Of a stretch of DNA of 64,000 nt, positions 8,938 through 17,376 are shown in pieces. Under the pieces are notes generated by a model. It had not been told where the DNA came from. It saw nothing but the letters and a program-made list of their open reading frames with translations, and did not search any database. The stretch spans positions 1 through 64,000 of the forward strand of contig CAVRSD010000004.1 of NCBI GenBank assembly GCA_963723765.1, read 5' to 3'. The position numbers were made by a program, and so were the translations under genes. The DNA comes from DATBAX01 sp963723765 (GTDB lineage Bacteria > Acidobacteriota > Terriglobia > Terriglobales > Acidobacteriaceae). Position 1 is the stretch's first letter, and each line of letters starts with the position of its first letter.

Positions 8938-9708
8938 TCACACCCCAAACTGCTCCCGCAAAATGCGCTCGTCGAGCGCGTGGCCGGGATCGAACAGGAG
9001 ATGCATCGCCATCTCGCGCTCGAGCCGCGTCTCCACCGTCTGCACGAAGCGCACCTCGTCGTGATCGGCGACGGCGGCGACCGGGCGCTTCGCCGCTTCG
9101 AGCACTTCGATGGTGACGACGGCGCTGTCCGGCAACAGCGCGCCGTGCCAGCGGCGTGGGCGGAACGGGCTGATCGGCGTGAGCGCGAGCAGCGGCGAGC
9201 CGATCGGGATGATCGGCCCCTGGACGGAAAGATTGTAGGCGGTCGAGCCGGCCGGCGTCGCCACCATGATGCCGTCGGCCATCAGCTCGGACAGCCGCTC
9301 CTTGCCGTCGACGAGCACGCGCAGCCGCGCCGCCTGGTAGGTCTGGCGGAACAACGCCACCTCGTTGATGGCGCGCGCCACGTGGACTTCGCCGTCGGCG
9401 TCGATCGCGCGCATCTTCAGGGGGTGGATGACCGACTCGGTCGCGGCGGTGAGACGCTCGCGCAGATGGTCCTCGCGGTACTCGTTCATCAGGAAGCCGA
9501 TGGTGCCGCGGTGCATGCCGTAGATCGGCTTGCCTGTGTCCATGAACTTGTGCAGGGTCTGCAGCATCAAGCCGTCGCCGCCGAGCGCGACGATCACGTC
9601 GGCTTGTTCGGGCGTCGCGGCGCCGTAGCGGCGCACCAGGGCGTCGCGCGCGAGCTCCGCCTCGGGTGTTGAGGCCGTCACGAAGGCGATGCGGTCGCGG
9701 GTGGTCAT
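8938..9708 (-). CDS. nadK: NAD kinase
   Basis: NAD kinase phosphorylates NAD to NADP in the cytoplasm. The signature ALGGDGLMLQT (GGDG loop) is near residue 45, followed by GTIGFLMNEY, the conserved INEVAL segment and DGIMVATPAGSTAYNLS. These are all hallmark blocks of NadK. At 256 residues from MTTRDRIAF it has the usual length for alphaproteobacterial NadK. An upstream in-frame ATG at 9777 would add 23 unstructured residues and overlap cutA, so the internal ATG is preferred. It is divergent from cutA, with 67 bp between starts. Confidence 0.93.
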   Translation of the reverse strand: MTTRDRIAFVTASTPEAELARDALVRRYGAATPEQADVIVALGGDGLMLQTLHKFMDTGKPIYGMHRGTIGFLMNEYREDHLRERLTAATESVIHPLKMRAIDADGEVHVARAINEVALFRQTYQAARLRVLVDGKERLSELMADGIMVATPAGSTAYNLSVQGPIIPIGSPLLALTPISPFRPRRWHGALLPDSAVVTIEVLEAAKRPVAAVADHDEVRFVQTVETRLEREMAMHLLFDPGHALDERILREQFGV

Positions 9709-9775
9709 TGGGCGCGGGTCGTCTGGGCCGTTGCGTTGGAGCGGCTGCGCGGTGGCCGCAGGAGCTGAGGCAGGC

Positions 9776-10108
9776 ATGGATCGCGCGGTGATGCTCTATA
9801 CGACCTTCCCTTCGCTTGTCGAGGCTGAGAAAGCCGGCAAGACGCTGGTGGAAGACCGGCTCGCCGCCTGCGTCAACATCCTGCCCGGCATGATCTCGCA
9901 TTACCGCTGGCAGGGTGCGGTCGAGCGCGCCGAGGAGGCGGTGATGCTGATCAAGACGCGGGCCTCGCTCGCTGAAGGCGTGCGTGCCGCGGTCAAAGCG
10001 TCGCATCCCTACGAGACGCCGGCGATTCTGGTGTTGCCGATCGAGAGCGTCGACGAGACCTACTTTGCCTGGATCATGGATTCGACGAAGCCTCCGGTCG
10101 AGGTTTGA
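9776..10108 (+). CDS. cutA: CutA1 divalent-cation tolerance protein
   Basis: A 110-residue protein that matches CutA1 over its full length. It has the early VMLYTTFPSLVEAEKAGKTL strand-helix unit, the LAACVNILPG block, MLIKTRASL, and the signature SHPYETPAILVLPI. CutA forms compact ferredoxin-like trimers and is linked to copper tolerance in E. coli, although its exact role is unsettled. The ATG at 9776 is preceded by GGAGCTGAGGCAGGC. It diverges from nadK and is followed by about 260 bp without a clear gene. Confidence 0.93.
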   Translation: MDRAVMLYTTFPSLVEAEKAGKTLVEDRLAACVNILPGMISHYRWQGAVERAEEAVMLIKTRASLAEGVRAAVKASHPYETPAILVLPIESVDETYFAWIMDSTKPPVEV

Positions 10109-10369
10109 CCCGCGCACTGTGATTAATCGCAGGCGCGGCGGCGCTGTCCGCGCTTTCGACGCCGTCTCGACAGAGAAAAGCCCAGCGGATGAATGGCGGG
10201 CAACGCCGACGTTCCCATCGCTTCATCTAGATGAACCGCGCACCTGCGCGCGCTTCAGGATGAGTTCAGCGGGGCGGGCGCATGATCGCCCCAAGATCGG
10301 TCATGAGCCGGTCGACAGGCCCACCTCTCGCTCACAAGAACGCGAGCCACTTCTCCGAAAGGTAAATCC

Positions 10370-10729
10370 ATGTTCCGCAAAGTCGCCATCGCTCTCGTCG
10401 CCGCCTCGATGCTCGCGGCGCCGGTCATGGCTCAAACGCCTGCGGCCACCGACACCAAGCCCGCCGCCGCGGCTGCGTCGACGACCACCGACAAGTCGGC
10501 TCCCTCGACCACCGTCAAGGCCAACAAGTCGAAGTCGAGCAAGCACTCGCGCGCCCTGCGCAACACCCGCACCGTGTCGCACAAGTCGGTGACGATGGTG
10601 AAGCATGCCCGCCACTTCGATGCGGGCAAGAGCCACAAGGTCGCGCACGCGGCCAAGAGCCACAAGGTCGCCGGCTCGGCCAACAAGGTCGTGTCCGCAA
10701 AGTCCGCAGCCCGGTCGAGCGTCAACTGA
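10370..10729 (+). CDS. Secreted Ala/Lys/His-rich basic protein
   Basis: A 119-residue protein with a clean signal peptide (MFRKVAIALVAASMLAAPVMAQ). The mature part is low in complexity: first Ala/Thr-rich, then rich in Lys, His and Ser. KSHKVAHAAKSHKVAGSANK carries a repeated KSHKVA unit. No folded domain is evident, and a strongly basic, disordered periplasmic protein is expected. Repeated histidines could bind metal or the chain could bind anionic polymers (inference only). AGGTAAATCC precedes the ATG, and the gene ends in an excellent terminator. Confidence 0.65.
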   Translation: MFRKVAIALVAASMLAAPVMAQTPAATDTKPAAAAASTTTDKSAPSTTVKANKSKSSKHSRALRNTRTVSHKSVTMVKHARHFDAGKSHKVAHAAKSHKVAGSANKVVSAKSAARSSVN

Positions 10730-10757
10730 CCTCCCCGTCCCGACCGTGTTCCGGGCA

Positions 10758-10794
10758 GAGGCCGGCTCTAGCCCAAGCCGGCCTCCTGCTTTTT
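10758..10794 (+). terminator. Intrinsic terminator after the basic secreted protein gene
   Basis: A perfect 10-bp stem (GAGGCCGGCT / AGCCGGCCTC) with an 8-nt loop is followed by CTGCTTTTT. It ends the + transcript just before the convergent substrate-binding-protein gene. Confidence 0.8.
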
Positions 10795-10806
10795 CCGCGC
10801 ACGTGA

Positions 10807-12133
10807 TCACCGCGCCGCTGCGTAGGGCGCCTGCAGCGTGCCCGAGGCGAACTCGGTGGGGAACAGGATCACCTGGGTCCCCGCGCGTTTGAACTGCGCG
10901 AGGTCGTTGCCCTTGATCTTCTGGAATTGCGTCTGCAGCACCCGCGGCACCGCCCATTCCCCGTTCGGTGCGTAGCGGATATCGCCGACGATCGTCTTGA
11001 AGCTTCCGGTCTTGAGGTAGTCGCCGAGCTTCTGCTGGTCGGCGACGGTGCCGACGGCGGTGACGGCGTCGCCGAGCACCTGCAGGTTGGCGTAGGCGAA
11101 GGGCGGCACGAAGAAGCCGAGCGCGTCCATGCCGCCGGACTCGGCCTTGGCCTGATAGCGCTTGAGGAAGTCGGCGATGCCGGCGAACGGCACCGTCGGC
11201 TCGGGCACGTAGAAATCATAGTTGACGATGCCGTTGAGCTGCTCGCCGAGCTGGGTCTTGAGCGCGGCATATTGCGCGCCGACCATGCCGCCGCCGAACA
11301 GCTTGGCCTTGAGGCCGATCTCATGCGCCGCACGGATGATGCCGACGGTCTCGGTCGGATAAGAGGCGACATAGATGAAATCCGGATTGGTCGCCTGCGC
11401 CGCGCGCATCACCGGCGAGAAATCGACGGTCGAGGGCGGATAGCTGCGCTCGTAGACGATCTTGAAGCCCATCTTCGCGGCGTTGTCGTGGGCGCCGTCG
11501 GCGGCCTTCTTGGCGAAGTCGGAATCGGCGCTGACGATCGCGACCGTCGCGAGCTTTTGCGCCTTGGCGATCTCGAAGAAGCCGCGGGAGAATTCGTGCA
11601 CCGCGTCGGGCCCGGCGGGGAACATCGAGAAGTAATAGGGATAGTTGAACGGCTCGTTGATGGCGAGCGCGAACAGCCCCATGATTACACGCTTCCTCGG
11701 GATCACGACCGGCAGCGACGGCGCGGTGAGATTGGTGCCGTAGCTCGACAGCACGAGGTCGATCTTGTCGACGTCGAACAGCTTGGCGTAGATGCCGGGC
11801 ACCAGCGAAGGATTGCTCTGGTCGTCGTAATAGACGAGCTGGACCGGGCGGCCGATCAGCCCGCCCTTGGCGTTGATGTCCTGCTCCCACATCTGGTAGG
11901 CGGTGAGGATCGCCTTGCCGGTCGAGGCGAGGCTTCCGGTGAGCGGCATCGAAAAGCCGATCTTGATCGGATCGGCGGCGCGCGCGGTCATGCTCCATGA
12001 TGCCGCGAGCGCGATGATGACGGCCGCGATCAGGGCGGCGCGATCAGGGCGCGCGCGATCAGGGGGGCGCGATCAGGGGGTGCGCGATTTTGGCGCGCAG
12101 CACGTCGTAACGGAATCCGACTTTTCTCGGCAT
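10807..12133 (-). CDS. Periplasmic leucine/amide-type ABC substrate-binding protein (leader frameshifted)
   Basis: The mature protein from DPIKIGFSMPLTGSLASTG onward is a type I periplasmic binding protein of the branched-chain amino acid/amide family. The open frame for it starts at an internal ATG (11991) that lacks a signal peptide. The same frame upstream, however, encodes a hydrophobic leader (LIAAVIIALAASWS, then TARAAD), and a good ATG with a GGGAGGA Shine-Dalgarno at 12133 starts MPRKVGFRYDVLRAK in the other frame. A single extra base in the C-rich repeat near 12065 separates the two. Restoring it gives a 441-residue exported protein. No permease genes adjoin it, so it is an orphan receptor locally. 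It shares the strand with the dehydrogenase gene upstream (57 bp). Confidence 0.72.
12024..12080. repeat. Four imperfect copies of a GATCAGGG unit inside the leader of the binding protein gene
   Basis: GATCAGGG recurs at 12028, 12042, 12057 and 12071, spaced 14, 15 and 14 bases apart with G/C-rich filler (CGCGATCAGGG on the + strand). The array lies exactly where the start codon and signal peptide of the binding protein fall out of frame. Unequal spacing makes it a plausible slippage site or an assembly trouble spot. Confidence 0.7.
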
Positions 12134-12189
12134 GGCATCTTCCTCCCGGTTGGATGCGGTGACGGTCATGGTGATGGTTACGGCTATGG

Positions 12190-13062
12190 TCATGGCTCCA
12201 GTCCCGCCCGGCGGGCGGCGACCCGCGCAATGGCCGACCAGTCCTTCGCGGCGTCGCCATTGGCGATGGCATCGAGGAAGGTGTCGCGCAGCACGCTCGC
12301 GAACGGCAGCGGCGCGTCGACCTCCTCGCCCGCCGCGAGCGCGAGGCGCACGTCCTTGAGGCCGAGCACGAGGTCGAAGCCCGCGGGCTCGTATTGCCGC
12401 TTGCCGATCATGTCGCCATAGCCGCGATAGACCGGGACGTTGAAGAGCGAGGTGATGATGGCGTCGAGCACCTCCGGCGCCGACATGCCGTGGCCGCGCA
12501 CCAGGGCGGCCGCCTCGGCGATGCCCTCGATGGCGCAGGCGACCATGAGGTTGCCGGCGATCTTGGCGACGTTGGCGCGGCTCGGCTCGGCGCCGACATT
12601 GTAGGTCTTCTGGCCGATCACGTCGAACAGCGGCTGCACCTTCGCGATCGCCGCCGGATCGCCGGCGGCGACGATCGACAGCTTGCCGGCGGCAGCGACG
12701 TCGGGGCGGCCCCACACCGTCGCGGCGACATAGGCGATGCCCTGCGCGGCATGATGTGCGGCAAGCTCGCGGGCCATCTCTACCGACGCGGTCGCCATGT
12801 TGACGTGCACCTTGGCGCCGCCGGAGGCGACACCGCCGTCGAGAAACACGGCGCGCATGGCATCGTCATTGGGCAGCATCGAGATCACGGCGTCGCCGCG
12901 GAACGCTTCGCCGGCGCCGGCGGCGATCGTTGCACCGTCGGCGGCGAGCGCCTTCAGCGCCTCAGCCGAGGTGTCCCACGCCCGCACCCGGTGTCCCGCC
13001 TTGATGAGGTTCTTCGCCATCGCGCTCCCCATCCGGCCGATGCCGATGAACCCGATCTCCAT
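12190..13062 (-). CDS. 3-hydroxyisobutyrate dehydrogenase-like NAD(P)-dependent oxidoreductase
   Basis: A 290-residue beta-hydroxyacid dehydrogenase. It starts MEIGFIGIGRMGSAMAKNL, with the GxGxxG dinucleotide-binding motif of the family, and has the DAVISMLPNDDAM segment and the substrate/catalytic block NVAKIAGNLMVACAIEGIAEA with the conserved lysine. The C-terminal helical domain (YGDMIGKRQYEPAGFDLVLGLKDVRLAL) is also typical. The family oxidises 3-hydroxyisobutyrate, tartronate semialdehyde or related acids; the exact substrate is open. The start chosen is the ATG directly before the Rossmann fold. It is divergent from the acyl-CoA dehydrogenase (129 bp between starts), which suggests a shared carboxylic-acid catabolic theme. 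Confidence 0.85.
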   Translation of the reverse strand: MEIGFIGIGRMGSAMAKNLIKAGHRVRAWDTSAEALKALAADGATIAAGAGEAFRGDAVISMLPNDDAMRAVFLDGGVASGGAKVHVNMATASVEMARELAAHHAAQGIAYVAATVWGRPDVAAAGKLSIVAAGDPAAIAKVQPLFDVIGQKTYNVGAEPSRANVAKIAGNLMVACAIEGIAEAAALVRGHGMSAPEVLDAIITSLFNVPVYRGYGDMIGKRQYEPAGFDLVLGLKDVRLALAAGEEVDAPLPFASVLRDTFLDAIANGDAAKDWSAIARVAARRAGLEP

Positions 13063-13191
13063 GCCGTTTTCTCCCGCCTCGTTCCGCGCAGAGTGGCGCA
13101 AGGCGCAGAGCGATACAACGTGCGGGACGCTACCTGCGACCGCGTGCCCTGCGCTATAGCCATGCCGGAATGCATCGCGACGAGGATACCA

Positions 13192-14421
13192 ATGGCCTCA
13201 CTTTCCGAAGAACAGAGCATGATGCGGCGGAGCTGCCGCGATTTCGTCGACGACGTCGTCATCCCCTTCATCCGCGGCAACTGGCAGCGCGAATGGGACA
13301 TGCGCCCGGAGGGGCGGCTGCCGCCCTCGATCCTCGAAGGCGCCGACAAGATCGGCATCCGCACACTGGGCGTGCCTGAGGAGTTCGGCGGCGTCGAGCT
13401 CGACAAGGCGACCGAGGTGCAGAGCTTCGCTCTCATCTCCGAGGAGATCGCGCGTGGCGATTCCGGGCTCGCCGACAAGCTCGTCCAGAACTGGAAGGTC
13501 TCGGTGCTGCTGCGCAACCTCGCGCCGCGGCACCTGCAGGAGAAATGGTTCGCCCGCCTCGTCGAGGATCCGCAATTTCTCCTGGCGCACTGCCTCACCG
13601 AGCCGCGCGGCGCCTCCGACCGCTGGCTGCCCTACGATGTGCCCGAAGCCGCGATGCAGACCCGCGCGGTGCGCAAGGACGGCGGCTTCGTCATCAACGG
13701 CCGCAAGCAGTTCATCTCCAATGGCTACGACGCCGGGCTCTACGTGGTCTATGCCAACACCGATCCCAAGGTCGGCATGACCAAGGGCACCTCGAGCTTC
13801 CTCGTCCCGCGCGACACGCCGGGGCTCACCGTCGCGCGCTGCAACGAGACGCTGGGCTGCCGCTTCATGAACAACGGCGAGCTCGTGTTCGAGGACATGT
13901 TCGTGCCCGACGATCATCTCCTGGTGGAAGGCACCGCGCTCGCCAAGGCCGGCGTCTATTTCCGCCCGGGCAAGATCATCCAGGCCTCGAAGAACCTCGG
14001 CGTCGGGGTGCGCGCCTTCGAGGTGACGTCGGACTATGTGCAGAACTACGTCCAGGGCGGACGCATCCTCTTGAAGCACCAGGCGGTGGCGCTGCGCATC
14101 GCCGACATGGCGACCCGCATCGAGGCGGTGCGGGCGCTGCTCGCGCGCGCGGCGCAGGCGGTGGACGAGAATGCTCCCGACGTCGACGTGCTCTGCAACA
14201 TGGTGAAGCTGTTCGCCTCGGAAGAGATCATGAAGGTCGCCCAGCATGCCGTGGAGCTCCACGGCGGCAACGGCATGATGCTCGATTTCGGGGTCGAGAA
14301 GCTCTTCCGCGACGCCGCGATCTTCCTCCATATGGACGCGACGACCGACATCTCACGTCTCAAGATCGTGAAGTCGATGTTCCCGCACACGGCGGGAAAA
14401 TACGCCGGCCCGGAGAGCTGA
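13192..14421 (+). CDS. Acyl-CoA dehydrogenase family protein
   Basis: A 409-residue flavoprotein of the acyl-CoA dehydrogenase superfamily: N-terminal helical domain, then a middle beta domain with LAHCLTEPRGASD and FVINGRKQFISNG, then a C-terminal helical domain with LHGGNGMMLDFGVEKLFRDA. These enzymes put an alpha-beta double bond into acyl-CoA using FAD. The position where many members carry a catalytic glutamate near the C-terminus reads HMDATTDIS here, so the base is not obvious, and the residue may be placed elsewhere as in isovaleryl-CoA-type enzymes. A GAGGATACC sequence precedes the ATG. An ATG at 13162 would add 10 residues. Confidence 0.87.
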   Translation: MASLSEEQSMMRRSCRDFVDDVVIPFIRGNWQREWDMRPEGRLPPSILEGADKIGIRTLGVPEEFGGVELDKATEVQSFALISEEIARGDSGLADKLVQNWKVSVLLRNLAPRHLQEKWFARLVEDPQFLLAHCLTEPRGASDRWLPYDVPEAAMQTRAVRKDGGFVINGRKQFISNGYDAGLYVVYANTDPKVGMTKGTSSFLVPRDTPGLTVARCNETLGCRFMNNGELVFEDMFVPDDHLLVEGTALAKAGVYFRPGKIIQASKNLGVGVRAFEVTSDYVQNYVQGGRILLKHQAVALRIADMATRIEAVRALLARAAQAVDENAPDVDVLCNMVKLFASEEIMKVAQHAVELHGGNGMMLDFGVEKLFRDAAIFLHMDATTDISRLKIVKSMFPHTAGKYAGPES

Positions 14422-14661
14422 CGTTTTTCCTTCCAGGCTTCGGGGCGGGCCTCGCTTTTTCCCTCCCGACTTCGGGGAGGGCAGGGTGGGGTCCTTCGGC
14501 GTCGGTGGCACGCTGGGACAGCAACCAGGGATCGCCCTCCAATTCAGCGGGAATTCAGCCTGAGTTCAGCGGCCTTTCAGACGCCGCCGATACGTTGCCC
14601 CGCCTTCAAGTTTTCGCGCCGGCGCATGGTCGGCCGCGGACATGCACAGGGAGGGGCTGCG

Positions 14662-15141
14662 GTGACAATTCCGGGTCAAATCGGGCTTGCGGCGGCGTTG
14701 ACCATGGCGGCAAGCCTTGTGTGTGCGCAGTCGCCCAACGGCGCAGTCAAAGACTTCGGCCTGATCGGAACATGGGCGGATAACTGCAATGCCCAGCCCG
14801 GTCCAGCCAATCAGCATGCGACTTTCTCCATGACCTCTCGCGGCACGGTAATGTTGCGGAACGATTTCGGACCCATCTATGGCGACATGATCTATCGGGT
14901 GGTCGAGGCGACGCGCCTGAGCCAGTTTCGGCTATCGCTGCGTCAGGTGCTGACCACCGACAGCGAGGTCGCGCTCGATACGGTGATGCTGAAAGCCAAT
15001 GCAAAGGTTCGAATCTGGTCTTCACACGGCATCGATGGGCGGCAGTATGTCGAGGACGGCCTCGTGCCGTCTGCCAATAACCGCGAAACCGGGTGGATGG
15101 AGCGGTGCGACATGCGGTCTGCGAGCTGGACCGCCCGGTAA
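14662..15141 (+). CDS. Secreted protein of unknown function (GTG start)
   Basis: A 159-residue protein starting at GTG 14662, 8 nt after GGGAGGGG. Residues 1-20 form a signal peptide (IGLAAALTMAASLVCA). The mature chain has a GLIGTWADNCN opening and a late GWMERCDMRS. A pair of cysteines, one in each block, may be linked, and the body is beta-strand rich (FSMTSRGTVMLRNDFG, FRLSLRQVL), somewhat like small lipocalin-like domains. No named family is recognised. It sits upstream of the two paralogous secreted proteins on the same strand but about 200 bp away, so co-transcription is uncertain. Confidence 0.6.
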   Translation: MTIPGQIGLAAALTMAASLVCAQSPNGAVKDFGLIGTWADNCNAQPGPANQHATFSMTSRGTVMLRNDFGPIYGDMIYRVVEATRLSQFRLSLRQVLTTDSEVALDTVMLKANAKVRIWSSHGIDGRQYVEDGLVPSANNRETGWMERCDMRSASWTAR

Positions 15142-15348
15142 CGGCCGCCCGGCGTGGCAAGAACCGACAAGGATTTTGCCGCGGCCGGTCATCGTGCGCG
15201 AGGAGCGGGCGCAATCGTGAGAACGTGCGCCGGGCGCCCTCGATACCGTCGCTCCACGCGGCCAAAACACGGGTGGCGGCGACCGGCGCGCTTTGGTAGA
15301 TGATGAACCCAAGCGAGATCGGGCAACCGACGAGATGGGAGGACTGAA

Positions 15349-16212
15349 GTGCGCCACAAACGCGCGATCACCAGGATCATACTGACTGCAGCCCTGTGCG
15401 CGGCGAGCGCCGCGGCATACGCCTTCGATGACGCGAAGTATCCGGACTTGCGCGGACAGTGGGTGAGGGCCGAGGTTCCGGGCATGAGCGGCGAGCCGCG
15501 GTTCGACCCGTCGAAGCCGCCCGGCCGTGGACAGCAGGCGCCGCTGACCCCGGAATACCAGGCGGTCTTCGAGGCGAATTTGCGCGAACGGGAGGCCGGC
15601 GTCCCCGGCACCTGGCCGGGCCGCTCCTGCCTGCCGCCGGGGCTCCCGGCCCAGATGACCGCCTACCGTCCGCTGGAATTCATCGTCCTGCCGGACGTGA
15701 CCTACGTCCGCATCGATTACATTCGCGACACGCGGCGCCGCATCTACACCGACGGCCGCGAGTGGCCGAAGGAGGTGGAGGACGGCTTCGACGGCTATTC
15801 GATCGGCAAATGGCTCGATACCGATAACGACGGCAAGTACGACGAGCTCGACGTCGAGACGCGTCATTTCAAGGGACCTCGCGCCTTCGACCTGTCCGGG
15901 ATTCCTCTCCACGAGGACAACGAGACCGTCATCAAGGAACGCATCTTCCTCGACAAGGCGGACCCCAATCTCCTCCATGACGAGATGACGGTCTCCGACC
16001 ACGCGTTGACCCGGCCTTGGACGGTCATGAAGACCTATCGGCGCTCCGCCGAGGCGCGGCCCCAATGGGACGAGTACTTGTGCGTGTGGGAGAGCAAGAC
16101 CGTGCGCATCGGCGATGAGACCTACCTGCTCGACAAGGACGGGTTTCTGCGGCCTACCAAAAAGGGTCAGCCGCCGCCGAGCACCAAGTATTTTCCGACC
16201 ACGCAGAAATGA
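15349..16212 (+). CDS. Secreted protein with Ca-loop-like motif, first of a tandem pair
   Basis: A 287-residue exported protein (GTG start after GGGAGGACTGAA). It has a signal peptide (ITRIILTAALCAASAAAYA), then FDDAKYPDLRGQWVR. It shares ordered motifs with the next gene over its full length: QQAPLTPEYQAVFEA, CLPPGLPAQM, RIYTDGREWPKE, GYSIGKWLDTDNDGKYDELD, FKGPRAFD and LTRPWTVMKTYRR. The DTDNDGKYD stretch looks like an EF-hand or dockerin-type calcium loop. I know of no assigned function for this family. Location is likely periplasmic. The conserved order of motifs across two copies indicates a real, folded domain. Confidence 0.72.
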   Translation: MRHKRAITRIILTAALCAASAAAYAFDDAKYPDLRGQWVRAEVPGMSGEPRFDPSKPPGRGQQAPLTPEYQAVFEANLREREAGVPGTWPGRSCLPPGLPAQMTAYRPLEFIVLPDVTYVRIDYIRDTRRRIYTDGREWPKEVEDGFDGYSIGKWLDTDNDGKYDELDVETRHFKGPRAFDLSGIPLHEDNETVIKERIFLDKADPNLLHDEMTVSDHALTRPWTVMKTYRRSAEARPQWDEYLCVWESKTVRIGDETYLLDKDGFLRPTKKGQPPPSTKYFPTTQK

Positions 16213-16293
16213 AAACGGCCAGCCTTCGCGCCGCGTCGACCGTCGTCGAGCCGACGCGCGAGGGTTGATCCGAACTGACCACGGAGGAACACC

Positions 16294-17148
16294 ATGCGTT
16301 TCAAACGACTGATCGCCGCAACCGCACTGGCGAGCGGGCTCGCCATCGTCTGCAGCGCGGCGCAGGCGTTCGACCAGTCCCGCTATCCCGATTGGACCGG
16401 GGCGTGGCGCCGCATTCCCGTGCCGGGCGTCACCGGCCAGCCCGGCTATGACCAGACGAAGCGCCTCGGTCCGCAGCAGCAGGCGCCGCTGACGCCGGAG
16501 GCGGAAGCCGTCATGAAGACCAGCATGGAGGACCAGAAGCAGGGCGGCCAGGGCAACTACCCGACCTACATCTGCCTGTCGCCCGGGATGCCGCGGGTGA
16601 TGACGCCCTATGGCGCGATGGAGTTCGTCATCACGCCCGACACCACCCACGTCTTCATCGAGCACGTGCACGACAGCCGCCGCATCTATACCGACGGCCG
16701 CGACTGGCCGAAGGACATGGTCCTCACGCTGCAGGGCTACTCGATCGGCAAGTGGGTCGACAGCGACGGTGACGGCAAGCTCGACACCTTGGAGGTCGAG
16801 ACCCGCGGCCTGCGCGGCCCGCGTGCGATGGACGCGACCGGGATGCCGCTGTTCAGCGATCCCGACAGCCGCGTCCTCGAGCGCATCTCGCTCGACAAGA
16901 CGAAACCCAACGTACTGCTCGACGAGATCACGACCATCGACAAGGCCCTGACGAAGCCGTGGATGGTGACCAAGAAGTACGGCCGCGATCCGAAGGAGGC
17001 GGTCGAATGGCCCGAGGAGAACTGCGCCGAAGGCAACGGCCACATCGAAATCCAGGGGAAGGGCTATTTCTTCTCAGGGGACGGCGATTTGATGCCCGCC
17101 AAGAAGGGCGAGCCGCCGCCCGACCTGCGCTTCTTCAAGCAGCCGTGA
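16294..17148 (+). CDS. Secreted protein with Ca-loop-like motif, second of a tandem pair
   Basis: A 284-residue paralogue of the preceding gene, 81 bp downstream, with its own GGAGGA Shine-Dalgarno. It has a signal peptide ending SAAQA, then FDQSRYPDWTGAWRR. Matching blocks are QQQAPLTPEAEAVM, CLSPGMPRVMTPYG, RRIYTDGRDWPKD, GYSIGKWVDSDGDGKLDTLE, RGPRAMD and LTKPWMVTKKYGR. The DSDGDGKLD loop is an even better calcium-loop match than in the first copy. The spacing suggests one transcript. Two diverged copies in tandem suggest heteromeric or differently specialised products (inference). It is followed by a palindromic repeat rather than a clear terminator. Confidence 0.72.
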   Translation: MRFKRLIAATALASGLAIVCSAAQAFDQSRYPDWTGAWRRIPVPGVTGQPGYDQTKRLGPQQQAPLTPEAEAVMKTSMEDQKQGGQGNYPTYICLSPGMPRVMTPYGAMEFVITPDTTHVFIEHVHDSRRIYTDGRDWPKDMVLTLQGYSIGKWVDSDGDGKLDTLEVETRGLRGPRAMDATGMPLFSDPDSRVLERISLDKTKPNVLLDEITTIDKALTKPWMVTKKYGRDPKEAVEWPEENCAEGNGHIEIQGKGYFFSGDGDLMPAKKGEPPPDLRFFKQP

Positions 17149-17174
17149 CCATTACTCCTGGGTCATAAGCGCAG

Positions 17175-17280
17175 GTAGGGTGTGCAACCGCGCGGTTCCT
17201 CGGCCGATCGCGTGCGCAAAATCGCGCAGCGCGGTTGCGAACGCTGCCAGACCTTCACAGCGCGATTTTGCACACCCTAC
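17175..17280. repeat. Palindromic intergenic element with TTGCACACCCTAC ends
   Basis: The element is bounded by GTAGGGTGTGCAA and its exact inverse TTGCACACCCTAC and contains further nested inverted pieces built on GCGCGGTTGC and GCGCAAAATCGCGC. It lies between converging genes (the tandem secreted protein and the DUF1080 protein). It fits a REP/MITE-like repeat that could also stop transcription. Confidence 0.7.
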
Positions 17281-17376
17281 GAACTTGTGACGCAGCAGTG
17301 CCAGCGCTGGGCGCGAAATGACGGCGGGGGCCGTTAGGCCCCCGCGACCAGCCGGGATTCGCGAGGCTGTCGCCGC

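Noticed and set aside
12140..12200. Repeated GGTCATGG/GGTTACGG units as a regulatory repeat
   Set aside because: They are short, irregular and lie in the gap between two coding ends, with no second copy elsewhere in the window.
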